Shown here: positions 31,567 to 40,424 of the stretch, piece after piece
How the letters are laid out: each line of letters starts with the position of its first letter
Position numbering within the stretch: the first letter of the stretch is position 1
Source: Sphingobacteriaceae bacterium
GTDB lineage: Bacteria; Bacteroidota; Bacteroidia; B-17B0; Aurantibacillaceae
DNA length: 53,504 bases
Assembly (NCBI GenBank): GCA_947457335.1
Contig: CANGWA010000002.1
Span: 1 to 53,504 of the forward strand
Reading direction: 5' to 3'
Notes under the pieces: model-generated
Databases searched by the model: none
What the model saw: the letters and a program-made list of their open reading frames with translations, nothing else
What the model was told of the DNA's origin: nothing
Translations under genes and position numbers: made by a program

Positions 31567-31844
31567 AAGGGTCTGTCGCGAGTCTGCCTTTCTTCTTTAG
31601 ACCTATCCGTTGGTTGTAATGCCATCTCCTCCGTGATCGATTATAAAATCTACCAAAGAGGCGTGTCATAAAATCACGAGCACCGCATTGCATGACACAA
31701 ATCAAATTGTTGCCACCACATGCACCTTGTGAATGTATTCTCTATCTGAAGGCCGTCATAAAAATCAATTCCCCTGTATTGTCTTTGTTTCTTTTTTCGC
31801 ACCCGAGACCACTTTTCTGCAAAAGAATTTTTACTTTTATTCAT

Positions 31845-34010
31845 ATGAAAAAAGTTTTACTTCTGCTTGCTTTGGCGATAAGTGTTGCCTCCTCTGCACA
31901 AACCTCCGCTGATGCCGCCGTCCAAATCACGGCTAGCGTGCAGTCAACACAAATCGTTTTGTCGTGGCCAGCCTATACACTCACGTCGCAATACCAAGTC
32001 TTTCGTAAACTTAAATCGGCTCAGTCCTGGGGAACTGCACTCACCTCCCTCCCCGGCTCAGCAACAAGCTTCAGTGACGCGTCTGTAGTGGCTGGTATAA
32101 ATTACGAATATAGAATTCAACGCACCGTCTCGTTAAATAATTACTACGGGTATATCAATACGGGTATCAACGTGCCCGCCATTGAATACCGCGGCCGGTT
32201 AATTCTTGTTGTGGACTCCTCCTTCTCTTCTTCCCTGGCACCAGAAATCAAACGGCTCATTACCGATATGGAAGGCGATGGCTGGGAAGTATTTCGTCAC
32301 GATGTGCTACGGTCCGCCTCCGTCTCCCATGTCAAAGATGTTATCGTAAACGAATACCGCAACGACTCCCTTCCAACCACTGCTGTTTTTTTGTTGGGAC
32401 ATGTTCCGGTTCCCTACAGTGGATTTATAAATCCCGATGGACACCCCGATCATTTCGGCGCTTGGCCTGCGGATGTTTACTATGGCGATGTGAATGGAAC
32501 ATGGACCGATACGCAGGGACCTGCCACCTCAACCGCATCGCCCGCGCGCACTAAAAATCTTCCAGGCGATGGTAAGTTTGATCAGTCCATCGTGCCGGGC
32601 CTTGTTGAATTGCAGGTTGGTCGAGTGGACCTCTCGCGCATGTCTAATTTCTCTTCCTCTGAATTACAATTGATGAAGGATTACCTTGACAAGGACCACA
32701 ACTACCGAAAAAAAATATACCAACCACAAAAACGCGCAGTGATTGATGACAATTTTGGCTACTTCAGCGGCGAAGCCTTCGCTGCCAGTGGTTATAAAAA
32801 CTTTGCGCCCCTTGTTGGTTATAACAACATAACTGCTGCCGATTACTTTACCACCATGACCGGTAATAGTTACCAGTGGTCTTACGGCTGCGGTGGCGGT
32901 TATTACAATTCTGCAAGTGGCGTAGGTACTACCGCTAATTTTGCGGCATCCAACCTGGATGGTGTGTTTACTTTACTGTTTGGCTCTTACTTCGGTGATT
33001 GGGATACCACCAACAGCTTCTTGCGCGCACCATTGGCTCAAGGAAAAATGCTGACGTGTATTTGGTCGGGAAGACCCCACTACCAACTCCACCACATGGG
33101 CTTGGGCGAAAACATCGGATACGGTGTGTTGCTTACAGAAAACAATGTCAACGGTTTGTATTATGCTAGTCCAACCAACATCACCGGCCGCTGGGTGCAT
33201 AACGCTCTAATGGGCGACCCCACCTTGCGCAACGACATTGTGGCGCCCGCTGCCAATGTCATAGCCACTCGCAACGGATACAATTGCACCATCAATTGGA
33301 GCGCATCTACCGAAACCGCTATCGCCGGTTATAACATTTACCGCAAAAACGATTCACTTAAAACATATGTGCGCTGCAATACCAACCCTGTAACCGGCAC
33401 TTCTTACGTGGATAGTTGCCTTGTTTATTCCGGCATTTACACTTACATGGTGCGCACCGTTAAACTTGAAAACACACCGTCGGGCACGTATTACAATTTG
33501 AGCGAAGGAATCACCGACACCGCACTGTCTGTACAAAACCTCAATTCTTTGGCCAACTTCACCTACGCCGTTACTGGCAACACGGTTGCCTTTACTCGCA
33601 CCAACCCCATCACCGCCACGTGTTTCTGGGACTTTGGCAATGGCACGGTTTCAACAGCACAAAACCCTGTTGTGACTTATACAGCAAACGCGTCCTACTT
33701 CGTCTTCTTAATTGCAAAACACCCGTGCATAGAAGATACGGTTTGGGCGGGCATAGAAATCGATCAAGTGGGACTACCCACCATACAAACGTCCCGCATC
33801 AGCGCAAGCCCTGTGCCAAGCAGCGATGAGGTAACCCTCTCTGGTATCCGCCCCGGCACCACCATCCGCATTGTATCGCAAGATGGCAAAGTGGTCTACT
33901 CGGGCCCACTCTCCGAAAACAATAAGGTGAACATGAGGGATTGGAGCAGAGGCCTCTACTACATTTCTGTTTCTGGAAAAAAAGAAACAGTACGAATTGT
34001 GAAGGAATAA
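31845..34010 (+). CDS. T9SS-sorted, gingipain (C25)-like protein with Fn3/PKD-like modules
   Basis: Signal peptide from ATG 31845; RLILVVDSSF...AVFLLGHVPVPYSGF...WPADVYYGDVNG resembles the C25 core; PKD-like TCFWDFGNGTVSTAQNPVVTY; C-terminal RGLYYISVSGKKETVRIVKE resembles a type A sorting domain. Confidence 0.7.
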   Translation: MKKVLLLLALAISVASSAQTSADAAVQITASVQSTQIVLSWPAYTLTSQYQVFRKLKSAQSWGTALTSLPGSATSFSDASVVAGINYEYRIQRTVSLNNYYGYINTGINVPAIEYRGRLILVVDSSFSSSLAPEIKRLITDMEGDGWEVFRHDVLRSASVSHVKDVIVNEYRNDSLPTTAVFLLGHVPVPYSGFINPDGHPDHFGAWPADVYYGDVNGTWTDTQGPATSTASPARTKNLPGDGKFDQSIVPGLVELQVGRVDLSRMSNFSSSELQLMKDYLDKDHNYRKKIYQPQKRAVIDDNFGYFSGEAFAASGYKNFAPLVGYNNITAADYFTTMTGNSYQWSYGCGGGYYNSASGVGTTANFAASNLDGVFTLLFGSYFGDWDTTNSFLRAPLAQGKMLTCIWSGRPHYQLHHMGLGENIGYGVLLTENNVNGLYYASPTNITGRWVHNALMGDPTLRNDIVAPAANVIATRNGYNCTINWSASTETAIAGYNIYRKNDSLKTYVRCNTNPVTGTSYVDSCLVYSGIYTYMVRTVKLENTPSGTYYNLSEGITDTALSVQNLNSLANFTYAVTGNTVAFTRTNPITATCFWDFGNGTVSTAQNPVVTYTANASYFVFLIAKHPCIEDTVWAGIEIDQVGLPTIQTSRISASPVPSSDEVTLSGIRPGTTIRIVSQDGKVVYSGPLSENNKVNMRDWSRGLYYISVSGKKETVRIVKE

Positions 34011-34031
34011 GCAGGAATCAGTAAGCGCGCT

Positions 34032-35516
34032 TTAAATTTCGCGGCGCATTCTTCCTACGGGAATGTCGAGTTGCTCGCGGTACTTCGCTACTGTTCTGCG
34101 GGCAATGTTGTAGCCCTTTTCATTCAAAGCTGCACACAACTCATCGTCGGTTAAAGGGTGGCGCTTGTCTTCTTTGTCTATCAAGTCCTTAAGTATGTTC
34201 TTGATTTCGCGGTTGCTTACCTCTTCCCCGCTATCGGTACTCATGCTTTCAGAAAACAACGTCTTTAATAAAAAGGTGCCATAAGGCGTTTGCACATACT
34301 TGCTGTTGGCCATGCGCGAAACCGTCGATAAATCCAACTCTACCTTTCCTGCAATGTCCTTTAAAATCATCGGCTTTAATTTCGACTCATCGCCCGTTGC
34401 AAAATACTCGGACTGGTATTCCATAATGGCCTGCATACACAACAACATGGTCGTGTAGCGCTGGTGCAAAGCATCAATGAACCAACTCGCACTTTCAATT
34501 TTACTTTTTATAAACCCGGTCGCATCCTTGCTAGAACGGTCCTTGCTACGCGAGTATTCCTTCAGCATCTCGGTGTACTCCTTGCTGATCTTTAAATCAG
34601 GTAAATTCCTGCCATTAATGCTTAACTCTGGTTTTCCATCCGCCACGGTCACAATAAAATCTGGTACCACTGCAGCATTCACCGCCTCACGCGAATCGTT
34701 GTTACCCGGACGAGGGTTCAAGTGCGTAATCTCGGTGATGACCCCCTTTAGTTCCTCGCCTGAAATGTCGAGTCGTTTTAATATTTTATCGTAGTGCTTT
34801 TTCGAAAACTCCTCCATGTGATCACGAATCACCGCAATGGCCAATTGTACCTCACGCGTTTTATCAGCACGCCGCTCTAATTGCAGCAATAAACACTCCT
34901 GTAAATTCCTGGCACCAATGCCCGGAGGGTCAAATGACTGCACAACCTGCAAGGCTTGTAAGACTTCCTCGTGTGTTACAGATAAATTGTAGTTAAAGGC
35001 CAAATCATCCGAAATCAATTCCGTTTCGCGACGCAAGTACCCATCTTCATCCAAACACCCAATGATGTAATTGCCAATCGTGAACTCCGTTTCCGAAATA
35101 TCCCTCAACCCTAATTGCTGCTCGAGCGTTTCTTTGAAATTAAACCCTTCTACTACCACAAACTCGCGGGAATCGTCATCGGGGCCTTTGTTAACTACTT
35201 CGTATTTGTATGAATCCAACTCTTCCGCATCCATGTAGTCTTCCATTTCTACATCGTTATCCGGAGCAGCATTCTCTTCTTCTTTCAATTCACCATTTTC
35301 ATCAAACTCTTCTGCATCCTCCGTTTCAGCACTTTCGTATTCCTCCTCTTCTGTTGCGTCTGTATCTTCTTCTTCAAGCGCGGGGTTTTCTTCCAATTCT
35401 TCCTTGATACGTTGTTCCAATGCAAGTGTAGGCAATTGCAACAATTTCATGAGCAGAATTTGTTGTGGCAATAGCTTCTGTGAAAGCTTTAAATTTTGGG
35501 TCTGTTTGAGTGCCAT
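34032..35516 (-). CDS. rpoN: RNA polymerase sigma-54 factor
   Basis: MALKQTQNLKLSQKLLPQQILLMKLLQLP N-terminus and canonical RpoN box ARRTVAKYREQL. Confidence 0.96.
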   Translation of the reverse strand: MALKQTQNLKLSQKLLPQQILLMKLLQLPTLALEQRIKEELEENPALEEEDTDATEEEEYESAETEDAEEFDENGELKEEENAAPDNDVEMEDYMDAEELDSYKYEVVNKGPDDDSREFVVVEGFNFKETLEQQLGLRDISETEFTIGNYIIGCLDEDGYLRRETELISDDLAFNYNLSVTHEEVLQALQVVQSFDPPGIGARNLQECLLLQLERRADKTREVQLAIAVIRDHMEEFSKKHYDKILKRLDISGEELKGVITEITHLNPRPGNNDSREAVNAAVVPDFIVTVADGKPELSINGRNLPDLKISKEYTEMLKEYSRSKDRSSKDATGFIKSKIESASWFIDALHQRYTTMLLCMQAIMEYQSEYFATGDESKLKPMILKDIAGKVELDLSTVSRMANSKYVQTPYGTFLLKTLFSESMSTDSGEEVSNREIKNILKDLIDKEDKRHPLTDDELCAALNEKGYNIARRTVAKYREQLDIPVGRMRREI

Positions 35517-36797
35517 TTACTGAATGTAGCAGAGGTAGTATAATTTCTTGCCACGTTGTATTAATAAGTACTTCTCTTTTATGAGTGCATCGGTGGTGTA
35601 TACTTTTTCAATACTCTCCACTTTTTCTTTGTTCACGCTCACCCCACCGGCTTGAATCAGTTTGCGGGCCTCGCCCTTGCTCGGTAAAATAGTGGTATGG
35701 GTGGCAAGCAAATCAATAATGTTGGCGCCGGAGGACAAATGGGTGCGGCTTATTTCAAACGAAGGCACCCCTTCAAAAACTTCCAAAAACAACTGTTCAT
35801 TCATGGCCGCCAAATCGGCTAACCCTCCACGAAACAACACCTCACTGGCGGCCAATGCCGCTTCATAATCTTCGCGTCCGTGCACGAGTACCGTCACCTC
35901 TTCGGCCAAACGCTTTTGAAGCAACCGTGCACCTTTATCGGTGCGGTGTTTTTCTATGAGCTGTTCTGTTTCTTCTTTCGGCATAAATGTAAAGTACTTG
36001 ATAAAGTTCTCGGCATCTTCATCCGAAGTATTGATCCAGTACTGGTAAAATTTGTATGGAGATGTCTTGGTGCGGTCCAACCATATATTACCCCCTTCAC
36101 TCTTACCAAATTTTGTGCCATCTGCTTTTTTGATGAGTTGAGTCGTGAGCGCAAACGCCTCCTTCCCCGATTTCCGACGAATCAATTCCGTTCCACTGGT
36201 AATATTGCCCCATTGGTCCGACCCCCCCATTTGTAATTTACAGTTCATGGTGGTGTTGAGGTGGTAAAAATCAAAACCTTGTAATAATTGGTAGCTGAAT
36301 TCTGTAAAACTCATGCCCGTCTCAAGCCGGTTTTTCACCGAATCCTTGGCCATCATATAATTCACGGTCAAGTGCTTCCCAATGTCCCGAACAAAGGCAA
36401 TAAAACTATAGTCCTTCATCCATTCATAATTGTTCACCAGCTTGGCCCCAGTGGCCGCGTCAGAAAAATCAAGAAAACGTTCCAGCTGAGCGCGAATACC
36501 GTCAACGTTTTTTTGTAATTGCGCCTCATCGAGCAGCGAGCGTTCAGCCGTTTTACCACTCGGATCACCAATCATGCCGGTTGCACCACCAACAAGGGCT
36601 ACCGGCACATGACCCGCCCGCTGAAAGCGCATCAGTGTGAGAATTTGCGATAAACTACCAATATGCAACGAGTCGCTGGTCGGATCAAAACCAATGTACC
36701 CCACCACCTGTTCTTTATTGAGCAATTCTTCGGTTTCGGGCATAATGTCGTGCAACAATCCCCGCCAGCGTAATTCTTCTACAAAATTGGTTTTCAT
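35517..36797 (-). CDS. tyrS: Tyrosine--tRNA ligase
   Basis: [18 protein letters not shown]...[11 protein letters not shown]...KFGKSEGGN...C-terminal S4 domain. Confidence 0.96.
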   Translation of the reverse strand: MKTNFVEELRWRGLLHDIMPETEELLNKEQVVGYIGFDPTSDSLHIGSLSQILTLMRFQRAGHVPVALVGGATGMIGDPSGKTAERSLLDEAQLQKNVDGIRAQLERFLDFSDAATGAKLVNNYEWMKDYSFIAFVRDIGKHLTVNYMMAKDSVKNRLETGMSFTEFSYQLLQGFDFYHLNTTMNCKLQMGGSDQWGNITSGTELIRRKSGKEAFALTTQLIKKADGTKFGKSEGGNIWLDRTKTSPYKFYQYWINTSDEDAENFIKYFTFMPKEETEQLIEKHRTDKGARLLQKRLAEEVTVLVHGREDYEAALAASEVLFRGGLADLAAMNEQLFLEVFEGVPSFEISRTHLSSGANIIDLLATHTTILPSKGEARKLIQAGGVSVNKEKVESIEKVYTTDALIKEKYLLIQRGKKLYYLCYIQ

Positions 36798-36950
36798 GAC
36801 CCGTAAATTTACAAATAATCCCTAGGGCATTTCACCCTTTTGACCAATATTGGCGCTAAATTCCCCCGTGGTAAAGCCGCCAACTCCCTCAATTCCTACC
36901 CGTCAAATAAATTGATGTTACAACACCCTGTTAAGTGCGTAAATTGCAGC

Positions 36951-37262
36951 ATGTTTATCTACAATGTCACGGTGAATGTCGATGCGGGCATACACGACGC
37001 CTGGTTAGCCTGGATGCGTCAATCCCACATTCCCGATGTATTACGCACCGGCTGTTTCACGGGCTGTAAATTAGTCAAGGTTCTGTTTGTTAATGAAGAA
37101 GGATTCACCTATTCTGTACAATACACGTTTAAGGAAATCAAGGACATTGAAACCTACCAAGGCACGTTTGCCAAGAAACTCCAAGCCGAACATACTGAGA
37201 AATTCGGACAAGGCACCGTGGCTTTTCGCACCATGCTCGAAATTATTGAGACGTTTGAATAA
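36951..37262 (+). CDS. DUF4286 family protein
   Basis: MFIYNVTVNVDAGIHDAWLAWMRQSHIPDVLRTGCFTGCKLVKVLFVNEEGFTYSVQYTFKEIKDIETYQGTFAKKLQAEHTEKFG. Start at 36951 preferred. Confidence 0.8.
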   Translation: MFIYNVTVNVDAGIHDAWLAWMRQSHIPDVLRTGCFTGCKLVKVLFVNEEGFTYSVQYTFKEIKDIETYQGTFAKKLQAEHTEKFGQGTVAFRTMLEIIETFE

Positions 37263-37279
37263 GTAGATATTGGGCATGT

Positions 37280-37475
37280 CCCCGCACCGTACACAGCAAA
37301 CCACACCTCCGTGCGGGGTCGTGCTTTCACTCCAACCCGCTTCGCCGTGGCGCGCCGTGCGGTGCTCCGCGGTCTTTTTTTCAAAAAGCCTGCTCGCTAC
37401 ACGCTCGGCGCCCCGCCGCGTGCGCGGGGTTTCCGTTCAATCACTCATGCAGGCTCACTCCTCCCGCTTGCCGCC
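37280..37475. repeat. GC-rich non-coding element, possible dispersed Bacteroidetes intergenic element
   Basis: Inverted repeat CCCCGCAC (37280-37287)/GTGCGGGG (37311-37318). Two related motifs, ctTTCactCCAAcCcgc and ggTTTCCgtTCAAtCactc, flank further GC-rich palindromes. No credible CDS. Confidence 0.5.
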
Positions 37476-37519
37476 ATTCCCGCAGGATAATTGTCGCACG
37501 TTCTTTTCTTCTCGAAACA

Positions 37520-38014
37520 TGTGGTTGGCTCAAAAGGCTTAAGGGCGCCGCACATGGCGCTGGATCAACCGGAGTTTACTGATGGTAACTGAGATTTCAG
37601 CCTACCCCTTGCAACGACGTAATTATGCCTATCCCCTCTATTCCGTTGTTTTGTTTAAAAGGCTTAAGGACGGCGCGAATGCTGCTGAATCAAACAGGGT
37701 TGACTACTGGAAATAAGGATTTATCTAGGCTCATCCAACGAAGTAATTAAGGCCGCCCCCCATGTCAACGTTGTTTTATTTAAAAGGCTTAAGGTCGGCG
37801 AGAATAGCGCTGATTAAATCGAAGTTGACTAATGGTAAATAAGGATTTATCTAGGCTCATCCAACGTAGTAATTAAGTCCACTCCATTGTCAACGTTGTT
37901 TTGTTTAAAAGGCTTAAGGACGAGGCGGATGGGGATGGATCAACCGGAGTTTACTAATGGTAAATGAGGATTTATCCATCCCCATCCAACGAAGTAATTA
38001 AGCCTTTTAAACAA
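37520..38014. repeat. Four tandem 125-bp repeats (units at 37520, 37645, 37770, 37895)
   Basis: AAAAGGCTTAAGG occurs at 37532, 37657, 37782 and 37907, exactly 125 bp apart. Further conserved blocks are GTTxACTxxTGG(T)AA and ATCCAACGxAGTAATTA. Confidence 0.92.
37903..38012. repeat. 110-nt three-stem hairpin (repeat unit 4)
   Basis: GTTTAAAAGGCTTAA/TTAAGCCTTTTAAAC (15 bp), GGATGGGGATGGAT/ATCCATCCCCATCC (14 bp), TTTAC/GTAAA (5 bp) with near-symmetric internal loops. Confidence 0.88.
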
Positions 38015-38020
38015 ATCAAA

Positions 38021-38044
38021 AAAGGGTGGGAACCACCCCACCCT
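38021..38044 (-). terminator. Intrinsic terminator for the minus-strand gene at 38124-38561
   Basis: Minus strand AGGGTGGG-loop-CCCACCCT followed by a T run; 8-bp perfect stem 38023-38030/38037-38044. Confidence 0.75.
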
Positions 38045-38123
38045 CTTAACAAAGTAACCCCAAATTGTTTAACCCTTAACTATGACAATTGTGTTACTTA
38101 TCTCTTAAAACAACAAACCACAA

Positions 38124-38561
38124 CTAGTTCATTTTAAATGGAGGGATTTTTCCATCCTTCATCATTTGCAAACTCTTCTTTTTGTGCTCTTCAAAATTGC
38201 CAAACGCTAAAGCGTCAAGCATGTCCTGACGGGACATATTAGGATTATTAAATTGTTTCTTGATTTCATCAGAGCAACGGTCTACGAACTTTTCAAAACG
38301 GTTCGGTGCCCATACGTACTCTTTGCGCACTGCATCTTTGTTAAACGAAAACTCCTTCGGCAGCGTTCCCTCTATCTTCGCTTTAATGTCCAACCCCTCA
38401 TACGTCTTGGGCAACTGACGGTTGTCAAACATAAACGGCTTACTCACCAAAATCACATGCTTCTTACGCTTAGGATCTATCATCGAAAGCCCCTCTATAC
38501 GAAGGCCTTTCTTCTTTAGCATGCCATACTTGCTTTCAAATTGTTTTAGTATCTCAAACAT
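38124..38561 (-). CDS. Hypothetical protein (145 aa)
   Basis: Basic protein with good coding character and no recognised motif. Confidence 0.75.
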   Translation of the reverse strand: MFEILKQFESKYGMLKKKGLRIEGLSMIDPKRKKHVILVSKPFMFDNRQLPKTYEGLDIKAKIEGTLPKEFSFNKDAVRKEYVWAPNRFEKFVDRCSDEIKKQFNNPNMSRQDMLDALAFGNFEEHKKKSLQMMKDGKIPPFKMN

Positions 38562-38605
38562 GATTCCGCCAATTAGGACTTAAAAGTAGTCATAAAATTG
38601 TTAAT

Positions 38606-38676
38606 AACTTGTTTTTTTGTGGTAATACGGTCGTTAAAATATTTCAATACGTTTGCGCCCCCGTTAAAAACAAGTT
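38606..38676. repeat. 11-bp inverted repeat with long spacer
   Basis: AACTTGTTTTT (38606-38616) / AAAAACAAGTT (38666-38676). Confidence 0.55.
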
Positions 38677-38740
38677 CACAAGTCGGTTTATTACCGGTTA
38701 ATAAGCTTAAATTCAGGTTGTTAGGGGTGTTAGAAAGTCC

Positions 38741-39808
38741 TCAGTCTTTTTTGTAAACCAATACGTTAAATACGTAAGGGTTTATCTTTTTGATCTGATC
38801 GGGACGGCGAATTTGCCTGATCTGTGATTTTTTGGGACTTCCTTTTAACAAATCGAGCTTCAGCGTGTCGTTACCATTCTTTTCAACACTACTCAAGATG
38901 TTGACCATCTTTACAGCAAATCCGGTCCCCTCTGCACTGCTCTCCTTGCCCCTTATCACGCCGATAACTTGACCATATTCGTCCAACAAGGGACCGCCGC
39001 TGTTACCGGGATTCACAGGAATAGAGATTTGATACATGGCGGTGTCGTTGCCATAACCACTTAACGAACTTAACGACCCTTCGCCATACACCATGTCGTT
39101 GCGCGGGTAACCCAATGTAAATACCTTCTCACCAATTTCTGGCGCTGTTGAACGCACACCATACGGCACGCGCCACGTGGTAATCACAGAATCGTTCTTT
39201 AGTTTCAAAATCGCTAAATCAATGGTAGCATCGGTATACACCACCTCAGCAGCGGTTGGCTCTAATAAACTGTTGCGCACATAAATGCTGTCAGCCGATT
39301 TTACCGCATGGTAACTGGTTAAAATATACCCTTGGTTGTTCAATGCAAAGGCACTGGCTTCTAAATTCGCCGGCGCATACGTGCGCTTCTTGCTGCGCGT
39401 AATGCCTTCAACAATGCCTTCGTTGCTCGCTCGCAACTCGCCCACCTTGCGGTTGAGCTCTGTAATCTGATTGCTCCGCGAGGTCAACAAATACCCGCCC
39501 TTGCTCAATATCAAAATGGTACTCATCACCGCCACAAAGGCAGTGGCTGCCGCTACGCTGGCCGTTCTTAAATAAAAAACCGTGCGCGCTTCTGTCTTCG
39601 CTGGCATCACACGCATCCGCGAAGCCTTCACCTGCTCCTTTATCACCAAACGTTTCTGCAACAACACCAAATCCGACAACAGATCACAATGCTGCTCAAA
39701 CGCCAAACGAAATGCTTCGTCCTGCTCCAAACGCTCTTCAAAAGCCGTCCGCTCTTCCGCTGCCAGCGTGCTCTCTAAATAAGCATCAAATAATTTTTCG
39801 TCCTTCAT
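38741..39808 (-). CDS. Membrane-anchored trypsin-like (HtrA/DegP-type) protease with anti-sigma-like N-terminal region
   Basis: N-terminal MKDEKLFDAYLESTLAAEERTAFEERLEQDEAFRLAFEQ (anti-sigma-like), TM TASVAAATAFVAVMSTILIL, catalytic H (TSYHAVKSAD), D (TIDLAILKL), S (NPGNSGGPLLDEYGQVIGV). Confidence 0.85.
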   Translation of the reverse strand: MKDEKLFDAYLESTLAAEERTAFEERLEQDEAFRLAFEQHCDLLSDLVLLQKRLVIKEQVKASRMRVMPAKTEARTVFYLRTASVAAATAFVAVMSTILILSKGGYLLTSRSNQITELNRKVGELRASNEGIVEGITRSKKRTYAPANLEASAFALNNQGYILTSYHAVKSADSIYVRNSLLEPTAAEVVYTDATIDLAILKLKNDSVITTWRVPYGVRSTAPEIGEKVFTLGYPRNDMVYGEGSLSSLSGYGNDTAMYQISIPVNPGNSGGPLLDEYGQVIGVIRGKESSAEGTGFAVKMVNILSSVEKNGNDTLKLDLLKGSPKKSQIRQIRRPDQIKKINPYVFNVLVYKKD

Positions 39809-39829
39809 CGTTTATCCTCCCTGGCAGAC

Positions 39830-40396
39830 TTATGTGCCTGCTCCTATCATAATTTTTTTTAACCGCTGCAAGCATTTGTATTTTTGGTTCTTCGCATTGT
39901 CGGCATTGGTGTAGCCAAACTTCTCCGCAATCGCCTCCATACTCATGCTCTTCGCATAATAATCGTTTAATAATGTGGCACAAGGCTCTCCCAACAACCG
40001 CATCCCCTCCTCCATCTTCTGCAAACGGCTCTCCTCTTCTACATACTGCTCCGCTATTGCTCCAGCATCCTCACTCATTGCATCGTGCTCCTCCCGAATC
40101 AATCCCTTCCGGCCTTCGTCGCGTAAATGCTTTAACCACAACCGCCGACTCACCGAATAAAGAAAGGTCGCTATCGCACACTCCAACGTAAACCCAGCAT
40201 CATTTACCTTCTCGTACAACACAATCACCGCCTCCTGGTATATGTCCTGCGCCTCTTCCCGCGTACCACTATTGTTGACAATGAACTTCTGTACCAAACC
40301 AAAATGACGCTTGTACACTGTATCAAGCGCCCAGCTATCCCCGCGTCGCATCGCTTCTATGAGTTCCTCGTCGGTATACGACGCAGATTTTCGCAT
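39830..40396 (-). CDS. ECF-type RNA polymerase sigma factor
   Basis: DSWALDTVYKRHFGLVQKFIVNNSGTREEAQDIYQEAVIVLYEKV sigma region 2; C-terminal region 4-like MSMEAIAEKFGYTNADNAKNQKYKCLQRLKK. Confidence 0.88.
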   Translation of the reverse strand: MRKSASYTDEELIEAMRRGDSWALDTVYKRHFGLVQKFIVNNSGTREEAQDIYQEAVIVLYEKVNDAGFTLECAIATFLYSVSRRLWLKHLRDEGRKGLIREEHDAMSEDAGAIAEQYVEEESRLQKMEEGMRLLGEPCATLLNDYYAKSMSMEAIAEKFGYTNADNAKNQKYKCLQRLKKIMIGAGT

Positions 40397-40424
40397 GGCC
40401 TTGTGTGTTTAATACCTGTTGATG

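Noticed and set aside
37270-37542. 90-aa plus-strand ORF in the GC-rich element
   Set aside because: Lies in palindromic non-coding sequence and runs into repeat unit 1; likely a spurious call.
37520-38014. Integron attC array
   Set aside because: ATCCAAC fits RYYYAAC in units 2-4, but the matching GTTRRRY partner was not found, unit 1 does not fit, there are no cassette ORFs between units, and no integrase is in the window.
37520-38014. CRISPR array
   Set aside because: The 125-bp units are similar throughout rather than short identical repeats with unique spacers; no cas genes nearby.
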